This document shows, in pieces, positions 1 to 9,005 of a stretch of 64,000 nt of DNA. The translations under genes and the position numbers were made by a program. Every line of letters starts with the position of its first letter. Position 1 is the stretch's first letter. The notes beneath the pieces were generated by a model. The model did not search any database and was not told the origin of the DNA. It saw only the letters and a list, made by a program, of their open reading frames with translations. The stretch comes from Collinsella sp. AM18-10 (GTDB taxonomy: Bacteria; Actinomycetota; Coriobacteriia; Coriobacteriales; Coriobacteriaceae), in contig NZ_QRJO01000004.1 in NCBI RefSeq assembly GCF_003471585.1, positions 62,001-126,000 of the forward strand, given 5' to 3'.

Positions 1-1
1 G

Positions 2-1069
2 CGCCGCGTAATCGATGAGGCTAAGACCCGTCTGAACACCTACGACCGCCGCACCATTCTGTTTATCGATGAGATCCATCGCTTCTCCAAGTCGCAGCAG
101 GATGCCTTACTGCATGCGGTTGAGAACCGCACCGTCATTATGATTGGCGCCACGACGGAAAACCCGTACTTTGAGGTCAACTCGGCATTGCTCTCGCGTG
201 GGCGTGTGGTAGAGCTTGAGCACCTGAAGGACGAGGATATCGCCATGCTCATTGAGCGTGCGCTCGAGGCACCGCAGGGTTTAAACGGTAAGTTCTCGGC
301 CGATGAGGATACAGTCAAGACCATTTGCACGCTGGCCGCGGGTGATGCGCGCTCGGCGCTCACGACGCTCGAGCTTGCGAGTGAGATTGCCGTTACGCGT
401 CCCGATACTGAGGGAACGCCAGCGCCGGCGGCCGGGGAACGCTATCCCATTACCGTGGATGACGTGAAGATCGCCAATCCACGTCGTGGGTTTTCGTATG
501 ACAAAAACGGTGATATGCACTACGACATTATTAGCGCGTTCATCAAGTCCATGCGAGGCAGCGATCCCGATGCCACCATTTATTGGCTTGCGCGCATGAT
601 CGATGCGGGGGAGGATCCCAAGTTTATCGCTCGCCGCATTATGATTCAGGCTTCCGAGGATGTTGGCAACGCCGACCCGCAGGCGCTTTTGGTGGCACAT
701 GCCGCATTTAAATCTGCCGAGGTCATTGGCTATCCCGAGTGTCGCATCAACCTGGCTCAGGCTGCGCTCTATGTGTGCCTGGCGCCTAAGTCCAACGCGT
801 GTGAGGCCTCGATCGATGCGGCGCTGGCCGATATCCACAGCAGTGGTCTTCGCGAGGTGCCCAGCTACCTGCGCGATCGTCACCGTCCCGGCAGCGACGA
901 GTACGGTGTATACAAGTACCCGCACGATTATCCCGAAGGCTGGGTCGATCAGCGCTATTTGCCCGAGGGGTTGGAGCGCGGCGCGTTCTGGCAGCCTGCC
1001 GGCCGCGGTTGGGAAGAGTGGCGTGTGGAGCAAAGCGAGCGCGACCGTAGCGGCAACGCTCCCAAGTAG
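2..1069 (+). CDS. rarA: Replication-associated recombination protein A, 5' end missing
   Basis: Open from the window edge in frame 2, so the N-terminus with Walker A lies upstream. The visible part starts with a Walker B segment (ILFIDEIHRF), then the sensor-1 region MIGATTENPYFEVNS, and continues into the C-terminal tetramerisation domain with the family string ASEDVGNADPQALL and a C-terminal RDRHRPGSDEYGVYKYPHDY. RarA/MgsA is a clamp-loader-like AAA+ ATPase acting at stalled replication forks in the cytoplasm. The segment between the AAA+ core and the C-terminal domain (near GTPAPAAGERYPITVDD) looks like a family-variable linker. Identification is firm; only the start is unknown. Confidence 0.95.
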   Translation, partial: RRVIDEAKTRLNTYDRRTILFIDEIHRFSKSQQDALLHAVENRTVIMIGATTENPYFEVNSALLSRGRVVELEHLKDEDIAMLIERALEAPQGLNGKFSADEDTVKTICTLAAGDARSALTTLELASEIAVTRPDTEGTPAPAAGERYPITVDDVKIANPRRGFSYDKNGDMHYDIISAFIKSMRGSDPDATIYWLARMIDAGEDPKFIARRIMIQASEDVGNADPQALLVAHAAFKSAEVIGYPECRINLAQAALYVCLAPKSNACEASIDAALADIHSSGLREVPSYLRDRHRPGSDEYGVYKYPHDYPEGWVDQRYLPEGLERGAFWQPAGRGWEEWRVEQSERDRSGNAPK

Positions 1070-1165
1070 GCCATTGGCGCCTCGCGCATTCCCTTTGGGT
1101 ATCTTTGCCCTTCTTTGGGGTACCATGAAAAAACGTCTGTATTTCGATTCCTTCGGGAGGCTTGT

Positions 1166-1753
1166 ATGAGTCCCATTCAAATCGCCCTGCTGGTGCTCGC
1201 CGTTGCCGGCGTGTGGGCTGTTGTCGAGCTCGCGCTCACGCTGCGCAAGACCCGCACCGTCGTCGACTCGCTCGACAAGACGGTGAGCGACCTCAATAAT
1301 ACGCTCGCCGAGGCACAGCCCGTGGTGGCAAAGCTCGATGGCGCTGTCGATGAGCTTACCCCCGCGCTGGCACAGGTTGAGCCGCTCCTCAAGTCGAGCA
1401 AGACCGCCGTTGACGCCCTGACGTCCAACCTCGTTGAGGTTGAGGCCGTCGTTCGCGACATTTCCGAGGTCACGGGCAGTATGGCCGAGGCCAGCAACGC
1501 CGTGTCGAGCGTGACCGATTCTGCCGCCGGTGCTGTGCAGAAGCTGTTCAATAAGGTGAAGGCACCTGCAGCTGACGCCGAGCGCAAGCTCGCCGCTGCC
1601 GCTGCGGAGGCCGAGCAGCCCACCGTGCGTGTCCTAATTGGCGAGGACGAGGCCACCGATGGTGCAGATGTGGCTCAGAAGTCTGCAACCAAGCCGGCTC
1701 AGTATTACACCTATACGCCCGCCGAGACCTCTGAGGAGTCCTGCGATGAGTAG
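1166..1753 (+). CDS. DUF948-type membrane-anchored coiled-coil protein
   Basis: 195 residues. An N-terminal hydrophobic helix (about residues 4-22) is followed by a long heptad-like region rich in Val, Leu, Asp and Ser (about 25-125), then an Ala/Glu-rich tail. This matches the layout of DUF948 general-stress-type proteins. The ATG at 1166 is preceded by a GGGAGG ribosome site; an in-frame TTG at 1115 lacks one. The stop overlaps the start of the downstream anti-sigma gene by 8 bases, so it is probably co-transcribed with the stress sigma factor module, which fits the usual context of the family. No catalytic motif is visible and the exact function is unknown. Confidence 0.75.
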   Translation: MSPIQIALLVLAVAGVWAVVELALTLRKTRTVVDSLDKTVSDLNNTLAEAQPVVAKLDGAVDELTPALAQVEPLLKSSKTAVDALTSNLVEVEAVVRDISEVTGSMAEASNAVSSVTDSAAGAVQKLFNKVKAPAADAERKLAAAAAEAEQPTVRVLIGEDEATDGADVAQKSATKPAQYYTYTPAETSEESCDE

Positions 1754-2123
1754 CGAAGCAACCTGCCCCATCACGCTGACCGTTGCCGGCGACCCGCGTC
1801 TCGCTCGCCTTGTGCGCATGACTGCCGCCAACGTTGGTGCCCTGTGCTCTATGTCTGTTGATCGCATCGAGGACATCCGCATGGCTGCCGAGGAGGCTTT
1901 CATCTTTGGTTGTACCGCGGTCGACTGCGACGACATCACCATCATATTCGATGTCGATGAGACCCACGTTGGCATGACTATTACCTTTGGCGATCAGGCT
2001 ACGGTCGATGAAGACGACCAGGCTGCGGTGTATGCCGAGCTCATCCTCGCGAGCGTGTGCGACTCCTACGAAAAGACTGCGGCGCCCCTGACGCTTTCCC
2101 TCGACCTCAAGGCGGATATCTAA
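1746..2123 (+). CDS. RsbW-like anti-sigma factor (GHKL serine kinase family)
   Basis: 125 residues, close to the size of RsbW/SpoIIAB proteins. The N-box-like helix VDRIEDIRMAAEEAFIFG resembles the ATP/Mg-binding helix of GHKL anti-sigma kinases, although the usual Asn is not obvious. Such proteins bind a SigB/SigF-type sigma factor and are released by a phosphorylation partner switch. It lies directly before the sigma gene (1 base between stop and start) and overlaps the previous gene by 8 bases. The ATG at 1746 was preferred because upstream in-frame codons fall inside the preceding gene. No anti-anti-sigma (RsbV-like) gene is present in the window. Confidence 0.75.
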   Translation: MSSEATCPITLTVAGDPRLARLVRMTAANVGALCSMSVDRIEDIRMAAEEAFIFGCTAVDCDDITIIFDVDETHVGMTITFGDQATVDEDDQAAVYAELILASVCDSYEKTAAPLTLSLDLKADI

Positions 2124-2124
2124 T

Positions 2125-2916
2125 ATGACCGAACGTTCCCGGAGCGGTAAGACCGCTTGGGACAAGGAGAAAACCCGCGAGCTGTTTCGTCGTTACAAGG
2201 AGACCGGTGATCCGGACGCCCGCGAGCAGCTCGTCATGTCCCATATGAACCTGGTAAGGTTTCTTGCCAACAAATTTAAGAATCGCGGCGAGCCGCTCGA
2301 CGACCTGATGCAGGTTGGCTATTTGGGCCTGCTCAAGGCAATCGACCGCTTTGACCCTGAGCGCGGACTCGAGTTCACCACGTTTGCCACGCCCACCATC
2401 TTGGGCGAGATCAAGCGTCACTTCCGTGACAAGGGCTGGAGCGTGCGCGTGCCTCGTCGCCTGCAGGAGCTTTCTGCCAAGGTTAACCAGGCTACCGACA
2501 AGCTTACCAACGAGTTGCAGCGCTCGCCCAAGGTCGAAGAAATCGCTGAGTACCTGGACGTTACCCTCGACGAGGTCCTGGAGGCTATGGAATCGTCTTC
2601 GGCCTATACCTCGGTGCCCATTGAGGCTCCTGGTGCGTCCGATTCCGACGATGCGCCCTCGATTCTCGACCGCTACGCCGACGACGACAACGAGCTCGAC
2701 TTTACCGATGACCGTCTGGTCATTGAAGAGGCCATCCGCGATTTCTCGCCGCGCGAGCGCGAAGTCATCGAGCTGCGCTTTGTAAAGGGCATGACCCAGA
2801 TCGAGATCGCCAAGAAGTTGGGCATCTCGCAGGTGCAGGTCTCGCGCTTGTTGCGCCGCACCCTCAAGAAGATTCAGGATAAGATTGACCCCGACGGAGT
2901 GATGATTCGTTCATGA
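2125..2916 (+). CDS. RNA polymerase sigma factor, SigB/SigF/SigG family
   Basis: 263 residues with all sigma-70 group 3 regions. Region 2 carries DDLMQVGYLGLLKAIDRFDP and FTTFATPTILGEIKRHFRD. A region 3 helix bundle follows (about residues 110-180). Region 4 has the helix-turn-helix REREVIELRFVKGMTQIEIA and ISQVQVSRLLRRTLKKI near the C-terminus. It probably directs core RNA polymerase to stress or stationary-phase promoters and is controlled by the upstream RsbW-like protein. The stop overlaps the next ATG (ATGA), so the membrane protein downstream belongs to the same transcript. Confidence 0.9.
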   Translation: MTERSRSGKTAWDKEKTRELFRRYKETGDPDAREQLVMSHMNLVRFLANKFKNRGEPLDDLMQVGYLGLLKAIDRFDPERGLEFTTFATPTILGEIKRHFRDKGWSVRVPRRLQELSAKVNQATDKLTNELQRSPKVEEIAEYLDVTLDEVLEAMESSSAYTSVPIEAPGASDSDDAPSILDRYADDDNELDFTDDRLVIEEAIRDFSPREREVIELRFVKGMTQIEIAKKLGISQVQVSRLLRRTLKKIQDKIDPDGVMIRS

Positions 2917-4322
2917 GTGAGCACCCCCAACAAACAGACCGCACGCTGCGCGATACCCGCATTCTGACGCTTCGCATTTGGGCTGTTGTCGGCTGCATTG
3001 TCATCGCTGCCGTCATCTTTAACCTTATGGGCATCCTGGCACCGGTTATTGAGTTTCTCGCTGTTGGTTCCATCATTGCTTTTGTGATGTCCCCGATCAC
3101 CAACTGGCTCGAGCATCATGGCGTTGGTCGTGGCATCGGTTCGCTTATCGCGCTTATTGTTGTTGTTGCCGTGCTCGTCGGTGTTGTTTGCATCTTGTCG
3201 CCGATTCTTTTTGGTCAGATCATGGAAGTCCTGAGCCGCCTGCCCGAGCAGCTTCGTGTTGCGGGTGGCGACCTCAACGAGATGGTCTCGCATGTCAAGA
3301 CGCTCAACAACACGCCGCTCATGGAGTATTTGGACGATAATCTTTCGTCGCTGGTTACCGTGGCATCGAAGTATGTGTCTCAGATCGCTGCCGAGCTTGG
3401 CCGCGGTGTGTTCCCGCTCATCACCAATACGGCCTCGCAGTTGTTCGTGATCTTCCTTGGTCTGGTGCTTGCCTACTGGATGGCCTGCGATTATCCTCGC
3501 ATGCACCATGAGATTTGCACCATCATCGGTCAGGAGAAGGAGACTTCGTACCGCTTTATGGTCGCCATCCTTTCTCGCTCTGTCGGCGGCTACATGCGCG
3601 GTATGGTCGTGACGTCCATCTGCGGTGGTTTCCTCGCCTTTATTGGTTTTATGATTATCGGCCATCCGTATGCGGCGCTCATGGCTATCTTTACCGGCAT
3701 CATGCATTTGGTTCCGGTCGTCGGCCCCTGGGTGAGCGCGGCAATCGCCACAGTGCTCGGTTTCATGTTCAGCCCCATGTTGGCGTTGTGGACGCTCATC
3801 GTGACGATGGTCGCGCAAAACGTCACTGATAACGTGATTTCGCCTAAGGTCATGCAGAGCTCGGTGCAGGTGCATCCCATCATGAGCCTCACGGCGCTCG
3901 TTATTGGCTCGGCACTCATGGGCCCCATCGGCATGATTATTGCCATCCCGCTGTGTGCGGCCCTCAAGGGTATCTTCGTGTACTACTTCGAGAATGAGAC
4001 CGGCCGCCAACTTGTGGCCTATGACGGCGCCGTGTTTAAGGGCACGCCGTATCGCGATGCCGAGGGCAACCCGGTCGCCGCCTACGACGCGCTTGGGGAC
4101 GATACGTTCATCTATGAGTCCGAGCTCATCGGTAACGAGACTGCGCCCGAGGCTAAAGCTATGCCCAAGCCCGAGCTCGATAATCCTTGGATCAAGCTTT
4201 CGGACCTGCAGCCCGATGCCACGGGCTTCTTCAAGAACCCCTTCGCCAAGGATGATGATTCCAACACGGATGACGACACCAAAACCGGCATCGACGGCTC
4301 CATGGACGATGACGACAAGTAG
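2913..4322 (+). CDS. AI-2E family (PerM/TqsA-type) membrane transporter
   Basis: 469 residues with about eight hydrophobic segments: two near residues 20-70, one near 90 and a cluster at 170-350. The layout and the segment GPIGMIIAIPLCAALKGIFV are typical of the AI-2E transporter superfamily, whose members move small signalling molecules or act as Na+/H+ antiporters; the substrate is not predictable. An unusual hydrophilic C-terminal extension of about 110 residues ends in an Asp-rich stretch (DDDSNTDDD ... DDDDK). Translationally coupled by ATGA overlap to the sigma factor gene; a strong terminator follows at 4373-4402. Confidence 0.85.
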   Translation: MSEHPQQTDRTLRDTRILTLRIWAVVGCIVIAAVIFNLMGILAPVIEFLAVGSIIAFVMSPITNWLEHHGVGRGIGSLIALIVVVAVLVGVVCILSPILFGQIMEVLSRLPEQLRVAGGDLNEMVSHVKTLNNTPLMEYLDDNLSSLVTVASKYVSQIAAELGRGVFPLITNTASQLFVIFLGLVLAYWMACDYPRMHHEICTIIGQEKETSYRFMVAILSRSVGGYMRGMVVTSICGGFLAFIGFMIIGHPYAALMAIFTGIMHLVPVVGPWVSAAIATVLGFMFSPMLALWTLIVTMVAQNVTDNVISPKVMQSSVQVHPIMSLTALVIGSALMGPIGMIIAIPLCAALKGIFVYYFENETGRQLVAYDGAVFKGTPYRDAEGNPVAAYDALGDDTFIYESELIGNETAPEAKAMPKPELDNPWIKLSDLQPDATGFFKNPFAKDDDSNTDDDTKTGIDGSMDDDDK

Positions 4323-4372
4323 CGGGGTAATTCGGGCTAACATTCATACGCGCTAACATGCAATTTCGCTGA

Positions 4373-4402
4373 AGGGCCGGCATTGTGCCGGCCCTCTTTT
4401 TT
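4373..4402 (+). terminator. Rho-independent terminator after the sigma factor operon
   Basis: A perfect 10-bp stem (AGGGCCGGCA / TGCCGGCCCT) with a 3-nt loop is followed by a run of six T. It ends the four-gene operon starting at 1166. Confidence 0.9.
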
Positions 4403-4428
4403 GCACAGGCGCGGTGGGATGGTAATAT
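4401..4428 (+). promoter_or_regulatory. Sigma-70 type promoter for alaS
   Basis: TTGCAC (4401-4406) and TAATAT (4423-4428) are separated by 16 bp, placing transcription start about 40 bases before the alaS ATG. The -35 box overlaps the T-run of the preceding terminator. No T-box leader is visible in this short 5' region. Confidence 0.65.
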
Positions 4429-4474
4429 CGTTACGTTTGAACTGTTTCGATGTGAAACCGAGGAGATTCCCTCT

Positions 4475-7132
4475 ATGAGTGCTGACTACCCGTCAATGAC
4501 TACGGCCGAGATTCGCTCTAAGTTCCTCAACTTCTTTGAGGAGCGCGGTCTTAAGCTCTATCCTTCTTCGTCCCTCGTCCCCGACGACCCTTCGCTGCTG
4601 CTTGCCAACGCCGGCATGAACCAGTTTAAGGAGTATTACCAGGGCAAGAAGACCATGAAGGAGATCGGCGCGATCTCCTGCCAGAAGTGCGTCCGCACCA
4701 ACGACATCGATTGCATCGGCGAGGACGGCCGTCACCTGTCCTTCTTTGAGATGCTCGGCGACTTCTCCTTTGGTGGCGTCTCCAAGCAGCAGGCCTGCGC
4801 TTGGGCCTTTGAGCTCATTACCAAGGAGTTCAAGCTGCCGCTCGATCGCCTGTACTTCACCGTCTTTACCGAGGACGACGAGACCCATGACGTGTGGCGC
4901 TCCCTGGGCGTTGCCGAGGATCACATCTCCCGCCTGGGCGAGGACGACAACTTCTGGGCCGCTGGCCCCACCGGCCCCTGCGGTCCGTGCTCCGAGATCT
5001 ACTTTGACATGGGCGAGGAGGTCGGCTGCGGCAGCCCCGACTGCAAGCCCGGCTGCGACTGCGACCGCTTCCTGGAGTTCTGGAATCTCGTCTTTACCCA
5101 GTACGACCGCCAGGAGGACGGCTCCATGCCGGAGCTGCCGCACCGCAACCTCGATACGGGCATGGGTCTGGAGCGCATGGCCGCCATCATGCAGCACAAG
5201 ACCGCTAATTACGACGGCGATCTGATGCAGCACCTCATCAAGCTGGGCGAGAAGATCAGCGGCAAGACCTATGACGCCGACGATTACTCCGGTGCCAGCC
5301 GCTCCCTGCGCATCATCGCGGATCACTCTCGTGCCGTCGACTTTATGATCTCGGACGGCATTCTCCCCGGTAACGAGGGTCGCGAGTACGTCCTTCGCCG
5401 CCTGCTCCGCCGCGCCGTGTTCCACGGTCGCCTGCTGGGCATCGAGGGCGCCTTCCTGACCAAGTTCATTGACGAGGTCAACGCCCAGATGGGCGAGGCC
5501 TATCCCGAGCTGCTCAAGAACGTCGCGCTCGTTAAGGGTATCGTCGCTTCCGAGGAGGAACGTTTCTCCACGACGCTCGACAACGGTCGCGTCTACCTGG
5601 ACGAGGCCCTGGCCGCGCTTGCCGAGGGTACTGTCCTTCCGGGCGACGTTGCCTTTAAGCTGCACGACACCTTTGGTTTCCCCATCGACCTGACCGTCGA
5701 GATCGCCGGCACCGCCGGTCACAACGTCGATATGGACGGCTTCACCGCTTGCATGGAGGACCAGAAGGCCCGCGCTCGCGCCAACGCCAAGGGCGATGCT
5801 TGGGGCAGCTTCAACGACGTGTGGGTCGAGCTTTCCGACAAGGTTGCCGCGACCGAGTTCGACGGCTATGACAACGATGTGATCGAGGGTGCCAAGGTTG
5901 TCGCCATCGTTCGCAACGGCGAGTCCGTCGAGTCCGCTGCCGTGGGAGAGGACGTCGAGGTCGTGCTCGACCGCACCCCGTTCTACGCCGAGATGGGTGG
6001 CCAGCAGGGCGATGCCGGCGATCTTTCCGCCGAGGGCGTTGCGCTGACCGTTTCCGATACCAAGAACCACAATGGCCTGTATGCTCACGTTGCCCACGTT
6101 GCCGAGGGCACATTGACCGTCGGTGCTACCGTGACCGCCGCGCTCGACGCCGAGCGCCGTGGTTTCCTGCGCCGCAACCACACCGCCACCCACCTGCTCG
6201 ACGCTGCGCTTAAGCAGGTCCTGGGCGAGCATGTCTCCCAGGCTGGCTCGCTGGTGACGCCCGAGCACCTGCGCTTTGACTTCACGCACTTCGAGGCCCT
6301 GTCCTCCGAGCAGCTCAAGGCTGTCGAGGACCTGGTCAACCAGCAGATCTTCGCCTCCAAGCCGGTCGTGACCCGCGTCATGGGCATCGACGAGGCCAAG
6401 GCCGCCGGTGCTGTCGCCCTGTTTGGCGAGAAGTATGGCGACGTCGTCCGCGTTGTCTCCGTGGGCGCCGAGGACCAGCCGTTCTCCCGTGAGCTCTGCG
6501 GTGGCACCCATGCCGCCAACACCGCCGAGATCGGCCTGTTCAAGATCATTTCCGAGTCCTCTACGGGCTCCAACGTCCGCCGTATTGAGGCCGTGACCTC
6601 TAAGGGTGCTCTCGACTACATGGCCGACCGTCTGGCGCTCGTCGACGCCGCTGCTGCTGCGCTCAAGTGCCGCGTGGATGAGGTTCCCGCCCGCGTGGAG
6701 AACCTGCAGGCCGAGCTGCGCGAGACGTCCAACAAGCTCAAGAAGGCGCTGACCGGTGGCTCCTCCGACGCTATCTCCAGCGCCATCGAGGGCGCCGTCG
6801 AGCTCGACGGCTACAAGCTCGTCGTCGCTGAGCTCCAGGGCCTTGAGGCTGCCGACCTGCGCAACGTCTGGGATACCGTGCACCAGAAGGTCGCCGGTCC
6901 TGTCGCCTGCGTCGTCGCCAGCGTGACCGAGAAGGGCACCCCGGCCCTGCTCGCCGCCGGCTCCGATGACGCTGTCAAGGCCGGTTTCCACGCCGGTAAC
7001 GTGATCAGGCAGATCGCGGGCCTAGTCGACGGTCGCGGTGGCGGCCGTCCCAACATGGCCCAGGCCGGTGGCAAGAATGCCGCCGGCATCGCCGATGCCC
7101 TCGCGGCCGCTAAGACCGCGCTCGGCGCCTAA
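4475..7132 (+). CDS. alaS: Alanine--tRNA ligase
   Basis: 885 residues, full length for AlaRS. The class II catalytic core (PSSSLVPDDPSLLLANAGMN and the GPTGPCGPCSEIYFD region) is followed by the tRNA-recognition domain, the editing domain with HTATHLLDAAL (HxxxH) and RELCGGTHAANT (zinc-binding Cys/His), and a C-terminal DHHA1/C-Ala domain ending in GGGRPNMAQAGGKN. It charges tRNA-Ala in the cytoplasm and hydrolyses Ser/Gly mischarged products. The ATG at 4475 was chosen over an upstream in-frame codon at 4385, which lies inside the terminator. It is followed closely by ruvX. Confidence 0.97.
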   Translation: MSADYPSMTTAEIRSKFLNFFEERGLKLYPSSSLVPDDPSLLLANAGMNQFKEYYQGKKTMKEIGAISCQKCVRTNDIDCIGEDGRHLSFFEMLGDFSFGGVSKQQACAWAFELITKEFKLPLDRLYFTVFTEDDETHDVWRSLGVAEDHISRLGEDDNFWAAGPTGPCGPCSEIYFDMGEEVGCGSPDCKPGCDCDRFLEFWNLVFTQYDRQEDGSMPELPHRNLDTGMGLERMAAIMQHKTANYDGDLMQHLIKLGEKISGKTYDADDYSGASRSLRIIADHSRAVDFMISDGILPGNEGREYVLRRLLRRAVFHGRLLGIEGAFLTKFIDEVNAQMGEAYPELLKNVALVKGIVASEEERFSTTLDNGRVYLDEALAALAEGTVLPGDVAFKLHDTFGFPIDLTVEIAGTAGHNVDMDGFTACMEDQKARARANAKGDAWGSFNDVWVELSDKVAATEFDGYDNDVIEGAKVVAIVRNGESVESAAVGEDVEVVLDRTPFYAEMGGQQGDAGDLSAEGVALTVSDTKNHNGLYAHVAHVAEGTLTVGATVTAALDAERRGFLRRNHTATHLLDAALKQVLGEHVSQAGSLVTPEHLRFDFTHFEALSSEQLKAVEDLVNQQIFASKPVVTRVMGIDEAKAAGAVALFGEKYGDVVRVVSVGAEDQPFSRELCGGTHAANTAEIGLFKIISESSTGSNVRRIEAVTSKGALDYMADRLALVDAAAAALKCRVDEVPARVENLQAELRETSNKLKKALTGGSSDAISSAIEGAVELDGYKLVVAELQGLEAADLRNVWDTVHQKVAGPVACVVASVTEKGTPALLAAGSDDAVKAGFHAGNVIRQIAGLVDGRGGGRPNMAQAGGKNAAGIADALAAAKTALGA

Positions 7133-7149
7133 GAATCTAGGTAGTCGCT

Positions 7150-7578
7150 GTGGTCGCGCTTGCGCTGGACATAGGGGAGACCAGGATCGGTATCGCCGTC
7201 TCGAGCCGTGATGGCAAGATGGCGATGCCTGTCAAGGTGCTCCCGGCTGCAGAGGTCACCGGTATGGCCAAGACGTTCCGCTACCTGGTTGAGGACTATG
7301 AGCCCGATATCCTGGTAAGTGGGCGTCCCCTGACCATGGCCGGTGAGCCCGGTCCCCAGGCCGAGCGCGTTGCCGCTGTTGCGCAAAAGATTGCCGACGA
7401 GCTCGATCTTCCGTTGGAGTTTGAGGACGAGCGCCTGTCCTCGCAAGAGGCAAAGCGTATCCTGCGCGAGCAGGGCCTCAACGAAAAGCAGATGAGGGGC
7501 AAGATTGACATGATTGCCGCCAGCCTGTTTTTGCAGACGTGGCTTGATCGTAAAAACGAGGAGGTTTCTCATGCCTAG
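7150..7578 (+). CDS. ruvX: RuvX/YqgF family Holliday-junction resolvase or pre-16S rRNA nuclease
   Basis: 142 residues with an RNase H fold: LALDIGETRIGIAVSS (first catalytic Asp), FEDERLSSQEA (catalytic Glu region) and DMIAASLFLQTWLD (final Asp). Starts with GTG, 17 bases after alaS, so probably in the same transcript. The alaS-yqgF-mltG order is common in Gram-positive bacteria. The family has been linked both to Holliday-junction resolution and to 16S rRNA 5'-end maturation; the sequence alone does not decide between them. Confidence 0.93.
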   Translation: MVALALDIGETRIGIAVSSRDGKMAMPVKVLPAAEVTGMAKTFRYLVEDYEPDILVSGRPLTMAGEPGPQAERVAAVAQKIADELDLPLEFEDERLSSQEAKRILREQGLNEKQMRGKIDMIAASLFLQTWLDRKNEEVSHA

Positions 7579-9004
7579 CGCTCCCGATCCGCGCCAGCCG
7601 AATCGTACACGTCAGCCGGCGTCGCGCCCTGCCCAGCCTGGCCAGCGTCCGGCACAGCCGACCCAGCGCGCAGCTCAGTCTGCCGCGCGCCCGGTGCAGT
7701 CCTCCTCTCGTTCGGCCCAACCTGTTCAACGGACGGGTCAGCAGCCTTCTGCTCGTTCGGTTCAGTATCCGGCTTCTCACGCGGCTCAGCAGCCCACTGC
7801 TCGTTCGGCTCAGCCTGCAGGCGGTGCTCGCTTTAAGCAACAGGCACCTACCCAGCGAACGCAGGCCCCCCAATCGCATTCGCATCACGCTCGCGGTTCG
7901 CATGGCGTTGCTCCGGCGACTCGCTCGAGCTACAACACGCATGCTCGTCGCGGTGCTCAAAAGAAGAGTTCTCCGGTTCCTATGATCATCGGCGTTGTGG
8001 TGGCCGTAATCGCGCTTGCTACTATCGCTTTCTTTGTCGTACCTGCCGTTAAGGGCTTCTTTGCCGGTGAGGATGCGAAAGTCGCTGCTGGTCAGCAGGT
8101 TACGGTGACCATTCCCGACGGTGCTTCGGGCGATGCGATCGCCTCGATTCTCTCCGAGAACCATATCGTCGACAATCCCAAGGATTACTATGCGGCGGTG
8201 AAAAAGCTCAACGCCGATATGTCGCTTAAGCCAGGCACCTACTCGTTCACCACGCTCATGGATGCGACCAAGGTTGTTCAGCAGCTCATGGAAGGTCCTA
8301 ACGCGGGCTCCAATGCGCTGACTATCCCTGAGGGCCTGACGGTCGATCAAATCGCCGACCGTGTGGCCCAGGCCTGCGACAGTATCTCTAAGGAAGACTT
8401 CCTCAACCAGGCTAAGGCCTCCAATTACGTGGATGACTATAGCTTCCTTAAGGCCGCCGCCAACGACTCGCTCGAGGGTTTCTTGTTCCCCAAGACCTAT
8501 TCGTTGGGTGATTCGCCGACGGCCGATGACGTGATTCGCGCCATGCTCGATCAGTTTAAGACCGAGTACAAGTCGCTTGACTTTGCGAGCTGCGAAGCCA
8601 AGATCAAGGAGCGCTACGGTGTGGAGATGTCCGACTACGACATCGTCAACTTGGCCTCTATCGTTGAGCGCGAGGGCCTCAACGCCGATCAACGTGCGCA
8701 CGTGGCCTCGGTCTTCTACAACCGCCTTGCCGGCAAGCTCGACGGTCTGCGTTATCTCAACAGCGATGCGACCATGATGTATGTCACCGGTGGCGAGGTT
8801 ACCGCCGACGACCTGCAGAGTGATAGCCCCTATAACACCTATAAGCACGAGGGTCTGCCGCCCACGCCCATCTGCTCTCCGTCGCTCGAGGCACTCAAGG
8901 CCACGCTTGAGCCGACCGACTCCGATGACCTGTATTTCTACATTACGCAGGACGAGGAGTACTTCTCGCAAACCTACGAAGAGCATCAACAGTCTTGGAA
9001 TTAG
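7571..9004 (+). CDS. mltG: Endolytic murein transglycosylase MltG with long low-complexity N-terminus
   Basis: 477 residues. Residues 1-130 are a Gln/Pro/Ala/Arg/Ser-rich, positively charged stretch of loosely repeated QPxxRxAQ units. One transmembrane helix follows at about 136-158 (PMIIGVVVAVIALATIAFFV), then a LysM-like region and the YceG/MltG catalytic domain containing ASIVEREGLNADQRAHVASV (catalytic Glu), NSDATMMYV and YNTYKHEGLPPTPICSPS. MltG cuts nascent glycan strands at the outer face of the membrane. The ATG at 7571 has a GAGG ribosome site and overlaps ruvX by 8 bases. The disordered cytoplasmic tail is much longer than in model MltG proteins. Confidence 0.93.
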   Translation: MPSAPDPRQPNRTRQPASRPAQPGQRPAQPTQRAAQSAARPVQSSSRSAQPVQRTGQQPSARSVQYPASHAAQQPTARSAQPAGGARFKQQAPTQRTQAPQSHSHHARGSHGVAPATRSSYNTHARRGAQKKSSPVPMIIGVVVAVIALATIAFFVVPAVKGFFAGEDAKVAAGQQVTVTIPDGASGDAIASILSENHIVDNPKDYYAAVKKLNADMSLKPGTYSFTTLMDATKVVQQLMEGPNAGSNALTIPEGLTVDQIADRVAQACDSISKEDFLNQAKASNYVDDYSFLKAAANDSLEGFLFPKTYSLGDSPTADDVIRAMLDQFKTEYKSLDFASCEAKIKERYGVEMSDYDIVNLASIVEREGLNADQRAHVASVFYNRLAGKLDGLRYLNSDATMMYVTGGEVTADDLQSDSPYNTYKHEGLPPTPICSPSLEALKATLEPTDSDDLYFYITQDEEYFSQTYEEHQQSWN

Positions 9005-9005
9005 C

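Noticed and set aside
4403-4474. T-box leader before alaS
   Set aside because: Only about 70 bases separate terminator and start; no specifier stem or T-box sequence is seen.
4493-6991. 832-codon open frame on the minus strand inside alaS
   Set aside because: It is a shadow of alaS caused by GC-rich codons: no ribosome site, no recognisable domain, and the opposite frame has all AlaRS motifs.
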